Source: Calothrix sp. NIES-4105 (GTDB lineage: Bacteria > Cyanobacteriota > Cyanobacteriia > Cyanobacteriales > Nostocaceae). Taken from it: a stretch of DNA of 64,000 nt. The notes under the pieces are model-generated. The model was not told the origin of the DNA. It was given only the letters and a program-made list of their open reading frames with translations, and did not search any database. The DNA lies in assembly GCF_002368415.1 (NCBI RefSeq), contig NZ_AP018290.1, positions 2,297,470-2,361,469 of the forward strand, in the 5' to 3' direction. Positions 55,296 through 63,761 of the stretch are shown piece by piece (the stretch's first letter is position 1; each line of letters begins with the position of its first letter). Position numbers and translations under genes: made by a program.

Positions 55296-56444
55296 ATGAA
55301 GATAGCTTATGTAACTACCTACGATGCTATGGATGTTAGGCAGTGGTCAGGGCTAGGTTATTACATACCCTTGGCTCTGAAAAATCAATCCCTATCAGTT
55401 GAGTATATTGGCTCTTTAAAGGAAAATTATTTACTACTTTCCAAGGTAAAGGAACGTATATACCGCAGTCGTTTTTTTAAGAAAAAGTATCTGAGGGACA
55501 GAGAGCCTCTCGTTCTCAAAGACTATGCACATCAAGTTAGTAAAAGATTATCTAGTATTGATGCGGATATAGTATTTGCTCAAGGAACAATTCCTATTGC
55601 CTATCTGGAATGTAATCAACCTATAGTTTTTTGGACAGATACTACATTTGCAGGAGTGATGGATTATTATCCCGGATTCGACAATTTCTGCAAAGAAACT
55701 ATTAAAAATGGTCATGCAATGGAACAATCTGCTCTTGACAGATGTACATTAGCTATTTATTCATCTGAATGGGCGGCTAAAACAGCTATTGAGTATTATA
55801 AAATTAATCCTTCAAAAGTAAAAGTTGTTGGCTTTGGGGCAAATATTGAAGTAGACAGAAACATAGATGATATAAAGACACTTTTGGAGTTAAGAACTTC
55901 AAATAAATGTAAATTGCTATTTTTCGGTGTGGACTGGTTCAGGAAGGGAGGAGACATAGCTCTTGAAGTGACTAAACAGTTGAACTCAGCAGGGATCAGT
56001 GCAGAGCTAACAGTAGTTGGATGTCAACCAGTTGTAGATGGTTCTCTTCCAAGCTATGTCAAAGCTTTAGGCTTTATAAGTAAGACTACAAAAGAGGGAA
56101 GACAACAACTTGATAGACTATTAGCTGAATCTCATTTTTTAATCTTGCCTTCTAGAGCAGAGTGTTTTGGGGTCGTCTTTTGCGAGGCTAACTCATTTGG
56201 GGTTCCTTGCATATCCAGAATTGAAGGTGGAATACCATCAGCTATTAAAGATGGATCGAACGGTAAGTTATTTTCAAAGGATGCTGATGTTTCAGAGTAT
56301 TGTAAATATATTAGTGATCTTTGGTCTAATTATTCTCAATATAAAAGTTTAGCTCTTTCTGCGTTTCATGAGTATGAGTCTCGTCTCAATTGGTCAGTTA
56401 TCGGAAAAACCGTTAAAGAGCTACTCATGGAGTTAATTGAGTAG
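55296..56444 (+). CDS. Glycosyltransferase family 4 protein (last gene of glycan cluster)
   Basis: 382 residues beginning MKIAYVTTYDAMDVRQWSG. The donor domain has KLLFFGVDWFRKGGDIAL and the EX7E block SRAECFGVVFCEANSFGVP. AGGAG precedes the ATG. Codon and base use looks different from neighbours and no GGCGCC or GCGCGC sites occur, hinting at foreign origin. After it the strand changes, so it marks the end of the cluster. Confidence 0.85.
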   Translation: MKIAYVTTYDAMDVRQWSGLGYYIPLALKNQSLSVEYIGSLKENYLLLSKVKERIYRSRFFKKKYLRDREPLVLKDYAHQVSKRLSSIDADIVFAQGTIPIAYLECNQPIVFWTDTTFAGVMDYYPGFDNFCKETIKNGHAMEQSALDRCTLAIYSSEWAAKTAIEYYKINPSKVKVVGFGANIEVDRNIDDIKTLLELRTSNKCKLLFFGVDWFRKGGDIALEVTKQLNSAGISAELTVVGCQPVVDGSLPSYVKALGFISKTTKEGRQQLDRLLAESHFLILPSRAECFGVVFCEANSFGVPCISRIEGGIPSAIKDGSNGKLFSKDADVSEYCKYISDLWSNYSQYKSLALSAFHEYESRLNWSVIGKTVKELLMELIE

Positions 56445-56583
56445 ACATTCTACCTTGGAAAAATTAAGCCGGAGGAAAATAACTAAGGCTTTGAGCATCC
56501 TCTACGCAAGAAATCACCAGGTAATGCCGGACACCGACTGTATCCCCGTTAAGTGGCAGGTGCCTCAAAAGCCTCCGCTTTGA

Positions 56584-56636
56584 ATGTAACGGATGTTACC
56601 AAGAATTTATCCGTTACATCCGTTGTATCCGTTGCC
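56584..56636. repeat. Compact GGCAACGGAT-family element
   Basis: The sequence atgtaacggat ... atccgttacatccgttgtatccgttgcc forms an inverted repeat. It matches the arms of the large element at 29483-30024 and the copy at 62486-62578. It lies between the glycan cluster and the TrpB-like gene. Confidence 0.7.
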
Positions 56637-56670
56637 CCACAAGATAGCTAATTTAATTTTTAGAAATACC

Positions 56671-58032
56671 TTAACCAACAACAGGCAACCCAGCTAACGC
56701 CATACCTATCTCTTGTGAACTGTATTCCAAATCAATTAACAACCCTGCTTGATAATCCATATACGCTTGCATATCAAAATGACCATGACCACATAAATTA
56801 AACAAAATAGTCTTACTCACACCTTCTTCCTTACAACGCAACGCCTCATCAATGGCGCCCTTCACAGCATGATTAGCTTCCGGAGCAGGCAAAATACCTT
56901 CCGCACGCGCAAAACTCAAACCAGCAGCAAAACAATCAAGTTGTCCGTATGCTCTTGGCTCAACCAAACCTAATTCAACAATATGGCTTAATAAAGGCGC
57001 CATCCCATGATAACGTAGTCCACCTGCATGAATTCCTGTAGGTATGAAAGTGCTACCTAGAGTATGCATTTTTACTAAAGGTGTTAAATGTGCTGTATCA
57101 CCAAAATCATAAGCGTATTTACCTTTAGTTAAAGTAGGACAAGCAGCAGGTTCTATTGCAACAAATTTAATATCTTGCTGTTCACCACGAAGCTTGGCGC
57201 CCATGAACGGAAAAGCAATACCTGCGAAATTACTACCACCACCAGTACAGCCAACAATAATATCAGGATAATCACCAGCCATTTCTAACTGTGTTAATGT
57301 TTCAATACCGATAACAGTTTGATGCAAAAGTACGTGGTTTAAAACGCTGCCTAAAGCATATTTAGTTTGTGCATCTTGAACAGCTATTTCCACAGCTTCA
57401 CTAATAGCAATACCCAAACTACCAGTACTATCGGGGTTTTGTTGAAGTATTTTGCGTCCTGACTCCGTTTCATTACTAGGACTAGCAATAACTCTGGCGC
57501 CATAAGATTCCATGAATGCACGACGGTAAGGCTTTTGATGGTAGCTAACCTTAACCATATAAACTTCAACTTCCAAACCAAAAAAGGCGCCAGCGACAGC
57601 AAGCGAAGAACCCCATTGTCCCGCTCCGGTTTCAGTTGTTAAACGTTTTGTACCCGCAATTTTGTTGTAATAAGCTTGAGGAATGGCAGTATTTGGTTTG
57701 TGACTACCAGCAGGACTAGTACCTTCATATTTATAATAAATTTTAGCTGGAGTATCTAAAGCTTGTTCTAAACGCCGCGCGCGATAAAGTGGAGTTGGGC
57801 GCCATTGACGATAGATAGATTGTACCTGTTCAGGTATTTCAATAAATCGCTCAGTACTAACTTCCTGCTCAATTAACTGCATTGGAAACAATGGTTCCAA
57901 ATCACCAGGTGTGATTAAATTACCTGTACCAGGATGCAACACTGGTGGCATTGGCGAGGGTAAATCAGCCTGGATATTGTACCAAGAATCAGGCATTTGA
58001 TTTTCTGAAAGTATATATTTTATAGTATCCAT
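56671..58032 (-). CDS. TrpB-like PLP enzyme (TrpB2-type tryptophan synthase beta)
   Basis: About 453 residues, longer than TrpB1. Fold-type II blocks are [14 protein letters not shown] with PLP Lys112, [15 protein letters not shown] and the phosphate cup [11 protein letters not shown]. The interface residues needed to bind TrpA are replaced, as in TrpB2 proteins, which work alone on indole plus serine or phosphoserine. The open frame reaches back to a GTG at 58059, but that lies in a palindromic repeat. The ATG at 58032 is therefore chosen. Confidence 0.9.
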   Translation of the reverse strand: MDTIKYILSENQMPDSWYNIQADLPSPMPPVLHPGTGNLITPGDLEPLFPMQLIEQEVSTERFIEIPEQVQSIYRQWRPTPLYRARRLEQALDTPAKIYYKYEGTSPAGSHKPNTAIPQAYYNKIAGTKRLTTETGAGQWGSSLAVAGAFFGLEVEVYMVKVSYHQKPYRRAFMESYGARVIASPSNETESGRKILQQNPDSTGSLGIAISEAVEIAVQDAQTKYALGSVLNHVLLHQTVIGIETLTQLEMAGDYPDIIVGCTGGGSNFAGIAFPFMGAKLRGEQQDIKFVAIEPAACPTLTKGKYAYDFGDTAHLTPLVKMHTLGSTFIPTGIHAGGLRYHGMAPLLSHIVELGLVEPRAYGQLDCFAAGLSFARAEGILPAPEANHAVKGAIDEALRCKEEGVSKTILFNLCGHGHFDMQAYMDYQAGLLIDLEYSSQEIGMALAGLPVVG

Positions 58033-58043
58033 AAATGATGTAG

Positions 58044-58063
58044 AGACGTGAAACTTCACGTCT
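58044..58063. repeat. GAGACGTGAA palindrome before the TrpB-like gene
   Basis: The inverted repeat agacgtgaa/ttcacgtct lies 12 bases upstream of the TrpB-like ATG. It is a variant of the gagacgcgatt family. In this position it could block or tune translation of the downstream gene. Confidence 0.65.
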
Positions 58064-58164
58064 TTATAATGTGCGATTTTTACAAATGAATTAAAATTAC
58101 CATTATTTTATATATTACAGCCTGCGAAGATTAATATATTTGTCATATTTTTTGGAAATTCTCA

Positions 58165-58238
58165 ACTTCCTCTGCGTACTCTGCGCCTCTGTGGTAAATA
58201 TATATCACCACAGAAACTCGACGGGCACAGAGAGGAGA
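58165..58238. repeat. CTCTGTG/CACAGAG inverted short repeats
   Basis: The blocks cctctgcgtactctgcgcctctgtgg and ccacagaaactcgacgggcacagagagg face each other across an AT-rich loop, giving a long hairpin downstream of the lipocalin-like gene. Variant of the CTTTGTG family. Confidence 0.65.
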
Positions 58239-58278
58239 AGGCGCCTACCAATACGAATGCACATCTGGGACAGATATG

Positions 58279-59436
58279 CTACAACACCTCACTCAAACTA
58301 TTATTTGCATAACCAGTCAGTTCCACATAACCCTTCGCTTCAACCTTTTCCCCTTTCATCTCCCCATTAAAACCAACCGCACCTTCCCAGTACACAGTCG
58401 AAATATTCAATTCTTGATTAGCCATTAACGGTTTTCCTTCCAATGATAAATCTAACTTGGGAATATTAATTCGCCACTGAGCAGGATATTTGGCGCCATT
58501 ATTCGGACTTTTCCAAGTATCTAACACGGATATTTGCCAGTCAGAAGGCGCCAATTTCTGAACTTTTCCATCAGCAGCAATAAAATTACCACTAGAAAGT
58601 GGTTCAGCTGTTCCATCTTCACGACGCAATAAATAAAGCATCAAAGCAGTATTGTTATTTAACTGTAAAGAAAACCAGTCCCACCCGATATCACCTTTAC
58701 TCAAGAAACTGGTAGAAAACTCATGGTCTTTCCAACTTTTACCCGTGACCTGATAAGTTTTATCTCCAACCGTTACAGTTCCCGCAGTTTTTTGCTGCAC
58801 TATCGAATAATAATAAGAAGCATTTCCAGGTTCTACACCTTTACGACTATAACCTTTATCTCCCTGCAACACAGGTGGAAGTGTCTGTTCTAATATCAAA
58901 TCCAAACCAACTTTATCAGTTTGTGCTTTTAGTTGAACTTGACCAGGCGCTACTTCTGACACTGACCAATCATTTAACCATACTGCATAAGGTTCAGACT
59001 GTGCGTTGGCAATATTCGCTGCACCTCGACTAAACTGTTCTTTGGGATAAAATTTATTATCACCAATATCACTGACAGTAAAGTGAGCAAAATATACTTG
59101 ATTGCTACGCCAGTGCGATGATGCAATTGTACTTTGTGGAGTTAGCGCGCGTCGAAAGAAAGTTAACTCATAGCCAAATGGGCGCCCTGTATTTGTTTCC
59201 AGATTACCAGTATAGTACCACCACTCAGTTTGATAATCATTATGCGATCCGAAATCACGGGGAAATTCTAGCTTTTGTGGCGCCAGTGCTTGTTTAAATT
59301 CACCCTGTACAGTATCAGCATCAGCTAACCATTCAACTGTAGTACCTGTAGCAGTGACTCGTTGCCCAGGATAAAGGAAAGTAATGGCGCCAATGATAAC
59401 GGCAATTACTGTGATTATAGAAAATAGCTTTTTCAT
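58279..59436 (-). CDS. Lipocalin-like AttH/CrtC-type exported protein
   Basis: 385 residues. An N-terminal hydrophobic segment (LFSIITVIAVIIGAITFLYP) can serve as a signal or membrane anchor. The body shows DYQTEWWYYTGNL, FTFFRR-like ELTFFRRAL, SWKDHEFSTSF and GWDWFSLQL. These are the conserved blocks of the lipocalin-like AttH family related to carotenoid 1,2-hydratase. The ligand is likely a hydrophobic molecule in the periplasm, but an enzymatic activity cannot be asserted. Abundant GGCGCC sites mark it as native. Confidence 0.85.
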   Translation of the reverse strand: MKKLFSIITVIAVIIGAITFLYPGQRVTATGTTVEWLADADTVQGEFKQALAPQKLEFPRDFGSHNDYQTEWWYYTGNLETNTGRPFGYELTFFRRALTPQSTIASSHWRSNQVYFAHFTVSDIGDNKFYPKEQFSRGAANIANAQSEPYAVWLNDWSVSEVAPGQVQLKAQTDKVGLDLILEQTLPPVLQGDKGYSRKGVEPGNASYYYSIVQQKTAGTVTVGDKTYQVTGKSWKDHEFSTSFLSKGDIGWDWFSLQLNNNTALMLYLLRREDGTAEPLSSGNFIAADGKVQKLAPSDWQISVLDTWKSPNNGAKYPAQWRINIPKLDLSLEGKPLMANQELNISTVYWEGAVGFNGEMKGEKVEAKGYVELTGYANNSLSEVL

Positions 59437-59531
59437 TTTTAGTGCTAGTTAAATATACTTATATATAATACGTAAACATTAGGTAGAGAGTAATGTGGTA
59501 AAATATTACTACTTAAAACTAACAAATTGTT

Positions 59532-59924
59532 ATGGTGACACTGCAACTTAAACAAATTAAAGTCCTGCCAGGTCAGCGCGTGATACTAGAAGACATAAGT
59601 TGGCAAGAATTTGAGGCAATCCTTGATGAATTGGGAAAACACCGTAACAGCCGAGTTGCTTACAGCCAAGGTACATTAGAAATTATGGTTCCACTACCAG
59701 AGCATGAAAAACCCAAGGTCATCATTGGAGACTTAGTAAAAATTTTACTAAAAGGACTAGATTTGTACTGGGAATCTCTTGGGCAATTTGGCAAACTAGA
59801 AGAAAATATATTTACTAGAAATATAAAATACTATACCATTCAACAATTAGAAGAATTATTCGCGGCAGTTAATTATACTTTCCAGCAAAGTGAACTACAG
59901 CTAGAAAACTTAGTAGCAGCATAG
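59532..59924 (+). pseudogene. Truncated Uma2-family endonuclease
   Basis: The first 80 residues match the start of Uma2/DUF820 proteins (LPGQRVILEDISWQEFE, SQGTLEIMVPLPEHEK), which are normally about 190-210 residues. The PD-(D/E)XK catalytic centre that should follow is missing. It is replaced by an unrelated 45-residue tail (FGKLEENIFTRNIKYYTIQQ). A deletion or recombination is inferred and the product is probably catalytically inactive, although the frame itself is intact. Confidence 0.65.
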
Positions 59925-59936
59925 AATAGACATGAT

Positions 59937-60851
59937 ATGAGAATGCAAAGACAAGAAAGCAAGCTTATTGATTACCGCCAAGAGAATGCATCAGATGTGT
60001 TTGTGCCTAAACCTGCTGTTTTCTCAAGCCGTTGGGACAGTATCTATCTTGAACTTCATCAACAGCCTTCCTTTGAGGTAGCTGAACATCAACATACAAT
60101 GCATGTTATTGTTAATGGACTTGAGTCTTATTCACGTGAGTCCTCATCAGGAGAACGATGGTTGGATGGAAAGTTTAAAAGAGAGACACGCAGTATAGGA
60201 GACATTGCTATCATACCTGCGGGTATTTCCCATCGCTGTAATTGGAATACAGATGTCCAGTTTATAATTTTGGCAATTGAGCCTGCACTACTCAAACAAG
60301 TTGGTCAAGATTTTATTAATCCCGACCGCATTGAACTCATTCCTCATTTTATGATTGAGCAAGATGTACTAGTACAAGGTATATTCCATACTTTAAAAGA
60401 AGAATTAGAGTCTAGCAAAATTGGTACTTATTTCTGGATTGATAGTATCAAAACGACATTAGCAATTCACCTATTAAGAAATTATTGTACTACACAGCCT
60501 AAAGTTTCCAATTATACAGATGGATTATCTAAACTAAAACTACAACAGATAAGAGACTATATTAAAGAACATCTTCATCAGGATATAAAGCTAATTGAGC
60601 TTGCAGCAATTACTCAGATAAGCTTGTATCACTTTTTACGTTTATTTAAGCAAAGTATGGGTGTAACGCCTCATCAGTACATCTTACAATGCCGAATTGA
60701 GAAAGCTAAATATCTATTACAGCATAGCGAACTCAGTATTGCAGAAATTGCAGCTAGGGTGGGTTTTTGCGACCAAAGCCATTTTACTCGATATTTCAAA
60801 CGTATTGTTGGTGTTACACCTAAAAAATTCTTGTTTTTGCTATCGCAATAA
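59937..60851 (+). CDS. AraC-family transcriptional regulator
   Basis: 304 residues. An N-terminal cupin-like sensing domain contains VAEHQHTMHVIVNG and IAIIPAGISHRC. The C-terminal 100 residues hold the two helix-turn-helix units: IKLIELAAITQISLYHFLRL and ELSIAEIAARVGFCDQSHF, then the AraC signature YFKRIVGVTPKKF. It probably activates the dienelactone hydrolase gene that starts 61 bases downstream. It has no GGCGCC sites. Confidence 0.9.
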   Translation: MRMQRQESKLIDYRQENASDVFVPKPAVFSSRWDSIYLELHQQPSFEVAEHQHTMHVIVNGLESYSRESSSGERWLDGKFKRETRSIGDIAIIPAGISHRCNWNTDVQFIILAIEPALLKQVGQDFINPDRIELIPHFMIEQDVLVQGIFHTLKEELESSKIGTYFWIDSIKTTLAIHLLRNYCTTQPKVSNYTDGLSKLKLQQIRDYIKEHLHQDIKLIELAAITQISLYHFLRLFKQSMGVTPHQYILQCRIEKAKYLLQHSELSIAEIAARVGFCDQSHFTRYFKRIVGVTPKKFLFLLSQ

Positions 60852-60911
60852 TTTACTAAAAAGAGCGCAATTTTTTTCTAGAGTTTAGAATGATACTTTT
60901 TCTACAGTAGA

Positions 60912-61730
60912 ATGGCACGCACGGTTTCACAGAAAAAAATGACAAACATTGAAATTAACACTACAAAAGTCAAAGTACCTAACAATGGCTTACAAATAGA
61001 CGCTTACCTTGCTCAACCAGTACTACCAGGAACGTTTGGCGCCGTTATCGTTTTTCATGAAATTTTTGGAGTCAACTGCAATATTAGGGATATTACTGAA
61101 CTAATTGCAAAACAAGGATACGTAGTAGTGGCGCCTGCGATGTATCAACGTATTGCTCCTGGTTTTACTGCTGATTTTAGCCAGGAAGACATAGGATTTA
61201 GTCCAGAAGCTTACAAACTTGGCTTACAATACTATCAACAAGTTAATTATCAAGAAATATTAAGCGATATTCAAGCTACGATTGCTTACCTAAAAACTTT
61301 ACCCAATGTAAAAGCTGATTGCATCGGCACCATTGGTTTCTGCTTTGGTGGTCATGTGGGTTATATGGCTGCAACTTTACCTGATATCAAAGCAACAGCT
61401 TCGTTTTACGGTGGTGGAATTACCACTTCTAGTTATGGTGAAGAAACTCCAACTATTAATCGCACCAGAGAAATTGAAGGCGCCATTTATACATTCTTTG
61501 GCACAAGAGATATATTCGTTTCACAGTCAGAAAACGAACAAATTGAGGCAGAACTAAAGAAACATCAAATAAATCATCGTGTATTTCGATACGATGCAGA
61601 GCACGGGTTTTTTGCCGGACTCTTCGTAGACAAGTACCCATTCTTAAAGCAGCACCCAAGTTACAACCCCGAAGCTGCTGCTGATGCTTGGAAACATGTT
61701 ATAGAACTTTTTCAAAACAACTTAAAATAA
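60912..61730 (+). CDS. Dienelactone hydrolase-family alpha/beta hydrolase
   Basis: 272 residues. The nucleophile is the Cys of GFCFGG, the Asp is in FGTRDIF and the His in DAEHGFF, the DLH-type Cys-Asp-His triad. FHEIFGVN provides the oxyanion region. Such enzymes hydrolyse dienelactones or related esters. An internal ATG at 60939 (MTNIE) is an alternative start. The upstream AraC gene on the same strand is the likely regulator and a terminator follows. Confidence 0.9.
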   Translation: MARTVSQKKMTNIEINTTKVKVPNNGLQIDAYLAQPVLPGTFGAVIVFHEIFGVNCNIRDITELIAKQGYVVVAPAMYQRIAPGFTADFSQEDIGFSPEAYKLGLQYYQQVNYQEILSDIQATIAYLKTLPNVKADCIGTIGFCFGGHVGYMAATLPDIKATASFYGGGITTSSYGEETPTINRTREIEGAIYTFFGTRDIFVSQSENEQIEAELKKHQINHRVFRYDAEHGFFAGLFVDKYPFLKQHPSYNPEAAADAWKHVIELFQNNLK

Positions 61731-61743
61731 TCAGATATCCATC

Positions 61744-61780
61744 AGATTCCCGACTTTTTAGAGAAGTTGGGAATCTTTTT
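61744..61780 (+). terminator. Rho-independent terminator after the hydrolase gene
   Basis: The arms agattccc..actt and aagt..gggaatct close a short loop and are followed by five T. The convergent gene at 61789 ends just beyond it, so it may work in both directions. Confidence 0.85.
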
Positions 61781-61788
61781 GCTCACGA

Positions 61789-62331
61789 TTAATCTCGATA
61801 ATAAGGTTCATTTTCTAATAAATATTTAACATCAGAATCCATTAAATCTGATTGTCGCGGCACAGGAATACGATACATCTTAACCTGATAAGACCGTTTG
61901 CCAAGCTGAGTTCGTTTACTATAACCAAAAATAGCATCTCTTAAAAAAACTGTACCACCTTTCATTTTTATAACTATTTGATTATTGAAAACTCTTAAAT
62001 CCTCATCTCCTGACCAAGTAACAGTTAGTTGGTTCTCCTGATATCTTCCTTGGACATTAGGGTCCCAGGCAGTATCTCGGTCGGGGTCAAATGTGGGTGG
62101 ATGGTGAAGTGCCTTATTGCTAGGATAATTTTTTGTATCACGCTCTCTAGCTTTTTGTCTAACTCTTTTTACTCCAAAGCAAGCACCTGCAAAAACTACT
62201 AGAAATATGCCCACAACCCCTGCAAATGCTTCGGCTTTAATGCCTGCATCGTCGCCAAAAGCTGACGGGTTCCGGATGAAGGGGTTATTATCCGGAATAT
62301 TTGTAAAATTGTTTCTTGGACCTCTTGCCAT
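61789..62331 (-). CDS. Membrane-anchored protein of unknown function
   Basis: 180 residues. A polar N-terminus rich in Asn and Pro precedes one hydrophobic segment (AFAGVVGIFLVVFAGACFGV, about residues 35-54), followed by a basic cluster (KRVRQKARERD) consistent with N-out, C-in topology. The remainder is a soluble beta-rich domain (QLTVTWSGDEDLRVFNN) and an acidic C-terminus (YLLENEPYYRD). No family recognised. Convergent with the hydrolase gene. Confidence 0.7.
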   Translation of the reverse strand: MARGPRNNFTNIPDNNPFIRNPSAFGDDAGIKAEAFAGVVGIFLVVFAGACFGVKRVRQKARERDTKNYPSNKALHHPPTFDPDRDTAWDPNVQGRYQENQLTVTWSGDEDLRVFNNQIVIKMKGGTVFLRDAIFGYSKRTQLGKRSYQVKMYRIPVPRQSDLMDSDVKYLLENEPYYRD

Positions 62332-62485
62332 TACCGCGCGTCTCCTGCTTTTATTCCAGAAAAATATCTACATGCTTTAAACTTTATATCTTTACTTTAA
62401 TTTAGATTCAATCAGGCGCCAATGGTGCTAACTCCTAAGACATATATAGACTGTGAACTGGGAATGTACGGCACAGAGGTCAACT

Positions 62486-62578
62486 GGCAACGGATTATAA
62501 ACGGATGTAACGGATAGTTGATTTTAAATAACGATATTTTTGCTTGTAACGAATAGCTCATCCGTTATATCTGTTGTT
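62486..62578. repeat. GGCAACGGAT-family element
   Basis: Left arm ggcaacggattataaacggatgtaacggatagttg and right arm ctcatccgttatatctgttgtt enclose an AT-rich loop. The right arm ends next to the stop codon of the nucleotidyltransferase-like gene, just as the copy at 30024 abuts the DUF3352 stop. Confidence 0.7.
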
Positions 62579-62580
62579 TA

Positions 62581-63483
62581 TTATCTATTCTCCAAACCTG
62601 CTTGTAGTAACGCGCGTTCAAGCAAATCATCAAGCCCTAAATTGCTTCCCCACTGTTGTAAATACTCAAAATCTAATTTCGACGCTTGTACTTTTAATAC
62701 TCCTAATGTATCCCTCCACTGTCTGTCAGAAATACCCATCCCCATACGATACCATCGCAGCTTTTGTAATATAATATCTTCTGCGGAATATATATATATA
62801 GATGAATTTCCTTGATGTGATAAAGTATATAACTGTCGGCGCCTTAATTTTTCTCTTGAAAACTCATCGTTACCTAAAATAAAAAAGTCTGCTTTCTCCG
62901 TTGTTTCTAGATGTATGGCATTAAACAAAGCTTTCCGCTCAACAGCATCTCTCACTGCATCAATGCTAATATAAAACTCTCCTGTTAGCGTATCAACCAG
63001 CAATTCAATTTGGGACGCTTGAACATCGACAACCAAATCTAAATCTAACGTCGCGCGCGGTTCTCCCAGCAACGAACTTGCCACTGACCCACCCACTAAA
63101 TAAGGTATACCCAGTTCTTCTAAAATTCTCCCTAACTTAACAGCAAGCCAAAGAGCATCTTCCATTATTGTCTCAATTGCCTCAATACCCACCAAATTTT
63201 CCCAATTATCCTGATTACACAATACCTCAATCCAGTTATCGCCTAGCTTTCTTCTAATAAACTCGCGTCGAATGGCTTGTGTTGTGGCGCCGGGTAAATC
63301 GTGTAATATACCTATTAAGCACAGCTTCCAGCACCCCACCGTTGATTTTTTAATTAGCTTTGTTTTTTGATGAGGTAACATTTGCTGCCAACGTTCAACT
63401 AAGATACGCTCAATCTCAAATGACGTATCTGACGCTTGTGTGATGTATCCTACTGGGATTTTAGCGGATGAAGTTTGTAGCAT
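62581..63483 (-). CDS. Nucleotidyltransferase-fold protein (AbiEii-like)
   Basis: 300 residues. The C-terminal two thirds carry a minimal nucleotidyltransferase motif, YLVGGSVASSLLGEPRATLD, followed by LDLVVD as the metal-binding acidic pair and the family's helical end (SAEDIILQKLRWYRMG, ISDRQWRDTLGVL). The AbiEii/DUF6036-type proteins include toxins of TA-like phage defence systems. No matching antitoxin gene is adjacent. The N-terminal 110 residues are a distinct helical region of unknown role. Confidence 0.75.
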   Translation of the reverse strand: MLQTSSAKIPVGYITQASDTSFEIERILVERWQQMLPHQKTKLIKKSTVGCWKLCLIGILHDLPGATTQAIRREFIRRKLGDNWIEVLCNQDNWENLVGIEAIETIMEDALWLAVKLGRILEELGIPYLVGGSVASSLLGEPRATLDLDLVVDVQASQIELLVDTLTGEFYISIDAVRDAVERKALFNAIHLETTEKADFFILGNDEFSREKLRRRQLYTLSHQGNSSIYIYSAEDIILQKLRWYRMGMGISDRQWRDTLGVLKVQASKLDFEYLQQWGSNLGLDDLLERALLQAGLENR

Positions 63484-63499
63484 TTATATTAATCTCCAG

Positions 63500-63761
63500 A
63501 CGGATGTTCTCCCGATGCGAAAAGAACACGACGCAAGCACTAGCAACTACAATACGTGTAGGCGGAAATAGGGATTAATCAGACAACCCTAATTTTCCTT
63601 ACATTTTCGGCTCTCCTCTGTCCGGTTAATTAGAGCGACACCCGCAAGCGGGAAACCCTTCTGCGACCATTCTCATTAAATGGCAATTAACTAATTAGTA
63701 AGAGAGTTATCTCCCCTCTACACATGGGGACGAGACGCTTCACATATAGCGAATGCTCGAC
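63500..63761 (-). ncRNA. Candidate TnpB guide RNA (reRNA) and right-end region
   Basis: Directly after the TnpB stop the minus strand contains hairpin cccgcttgcggg (63641-63652) and a GA-rich segment gacagaggagagc, then the taggg/cccta hairpin. TnpB guide RNAs are transcribed from exactly this position and end at the element border. No experimental support; inferred from location and structure. Confidence 0.4.

Noticed and set aside
58033-58059. GTG start extending the TrpB-like protein
   Set aside because: The extra codons come from a palindromic repeat and TrpB2 proteins begin near the ATG at 58032.
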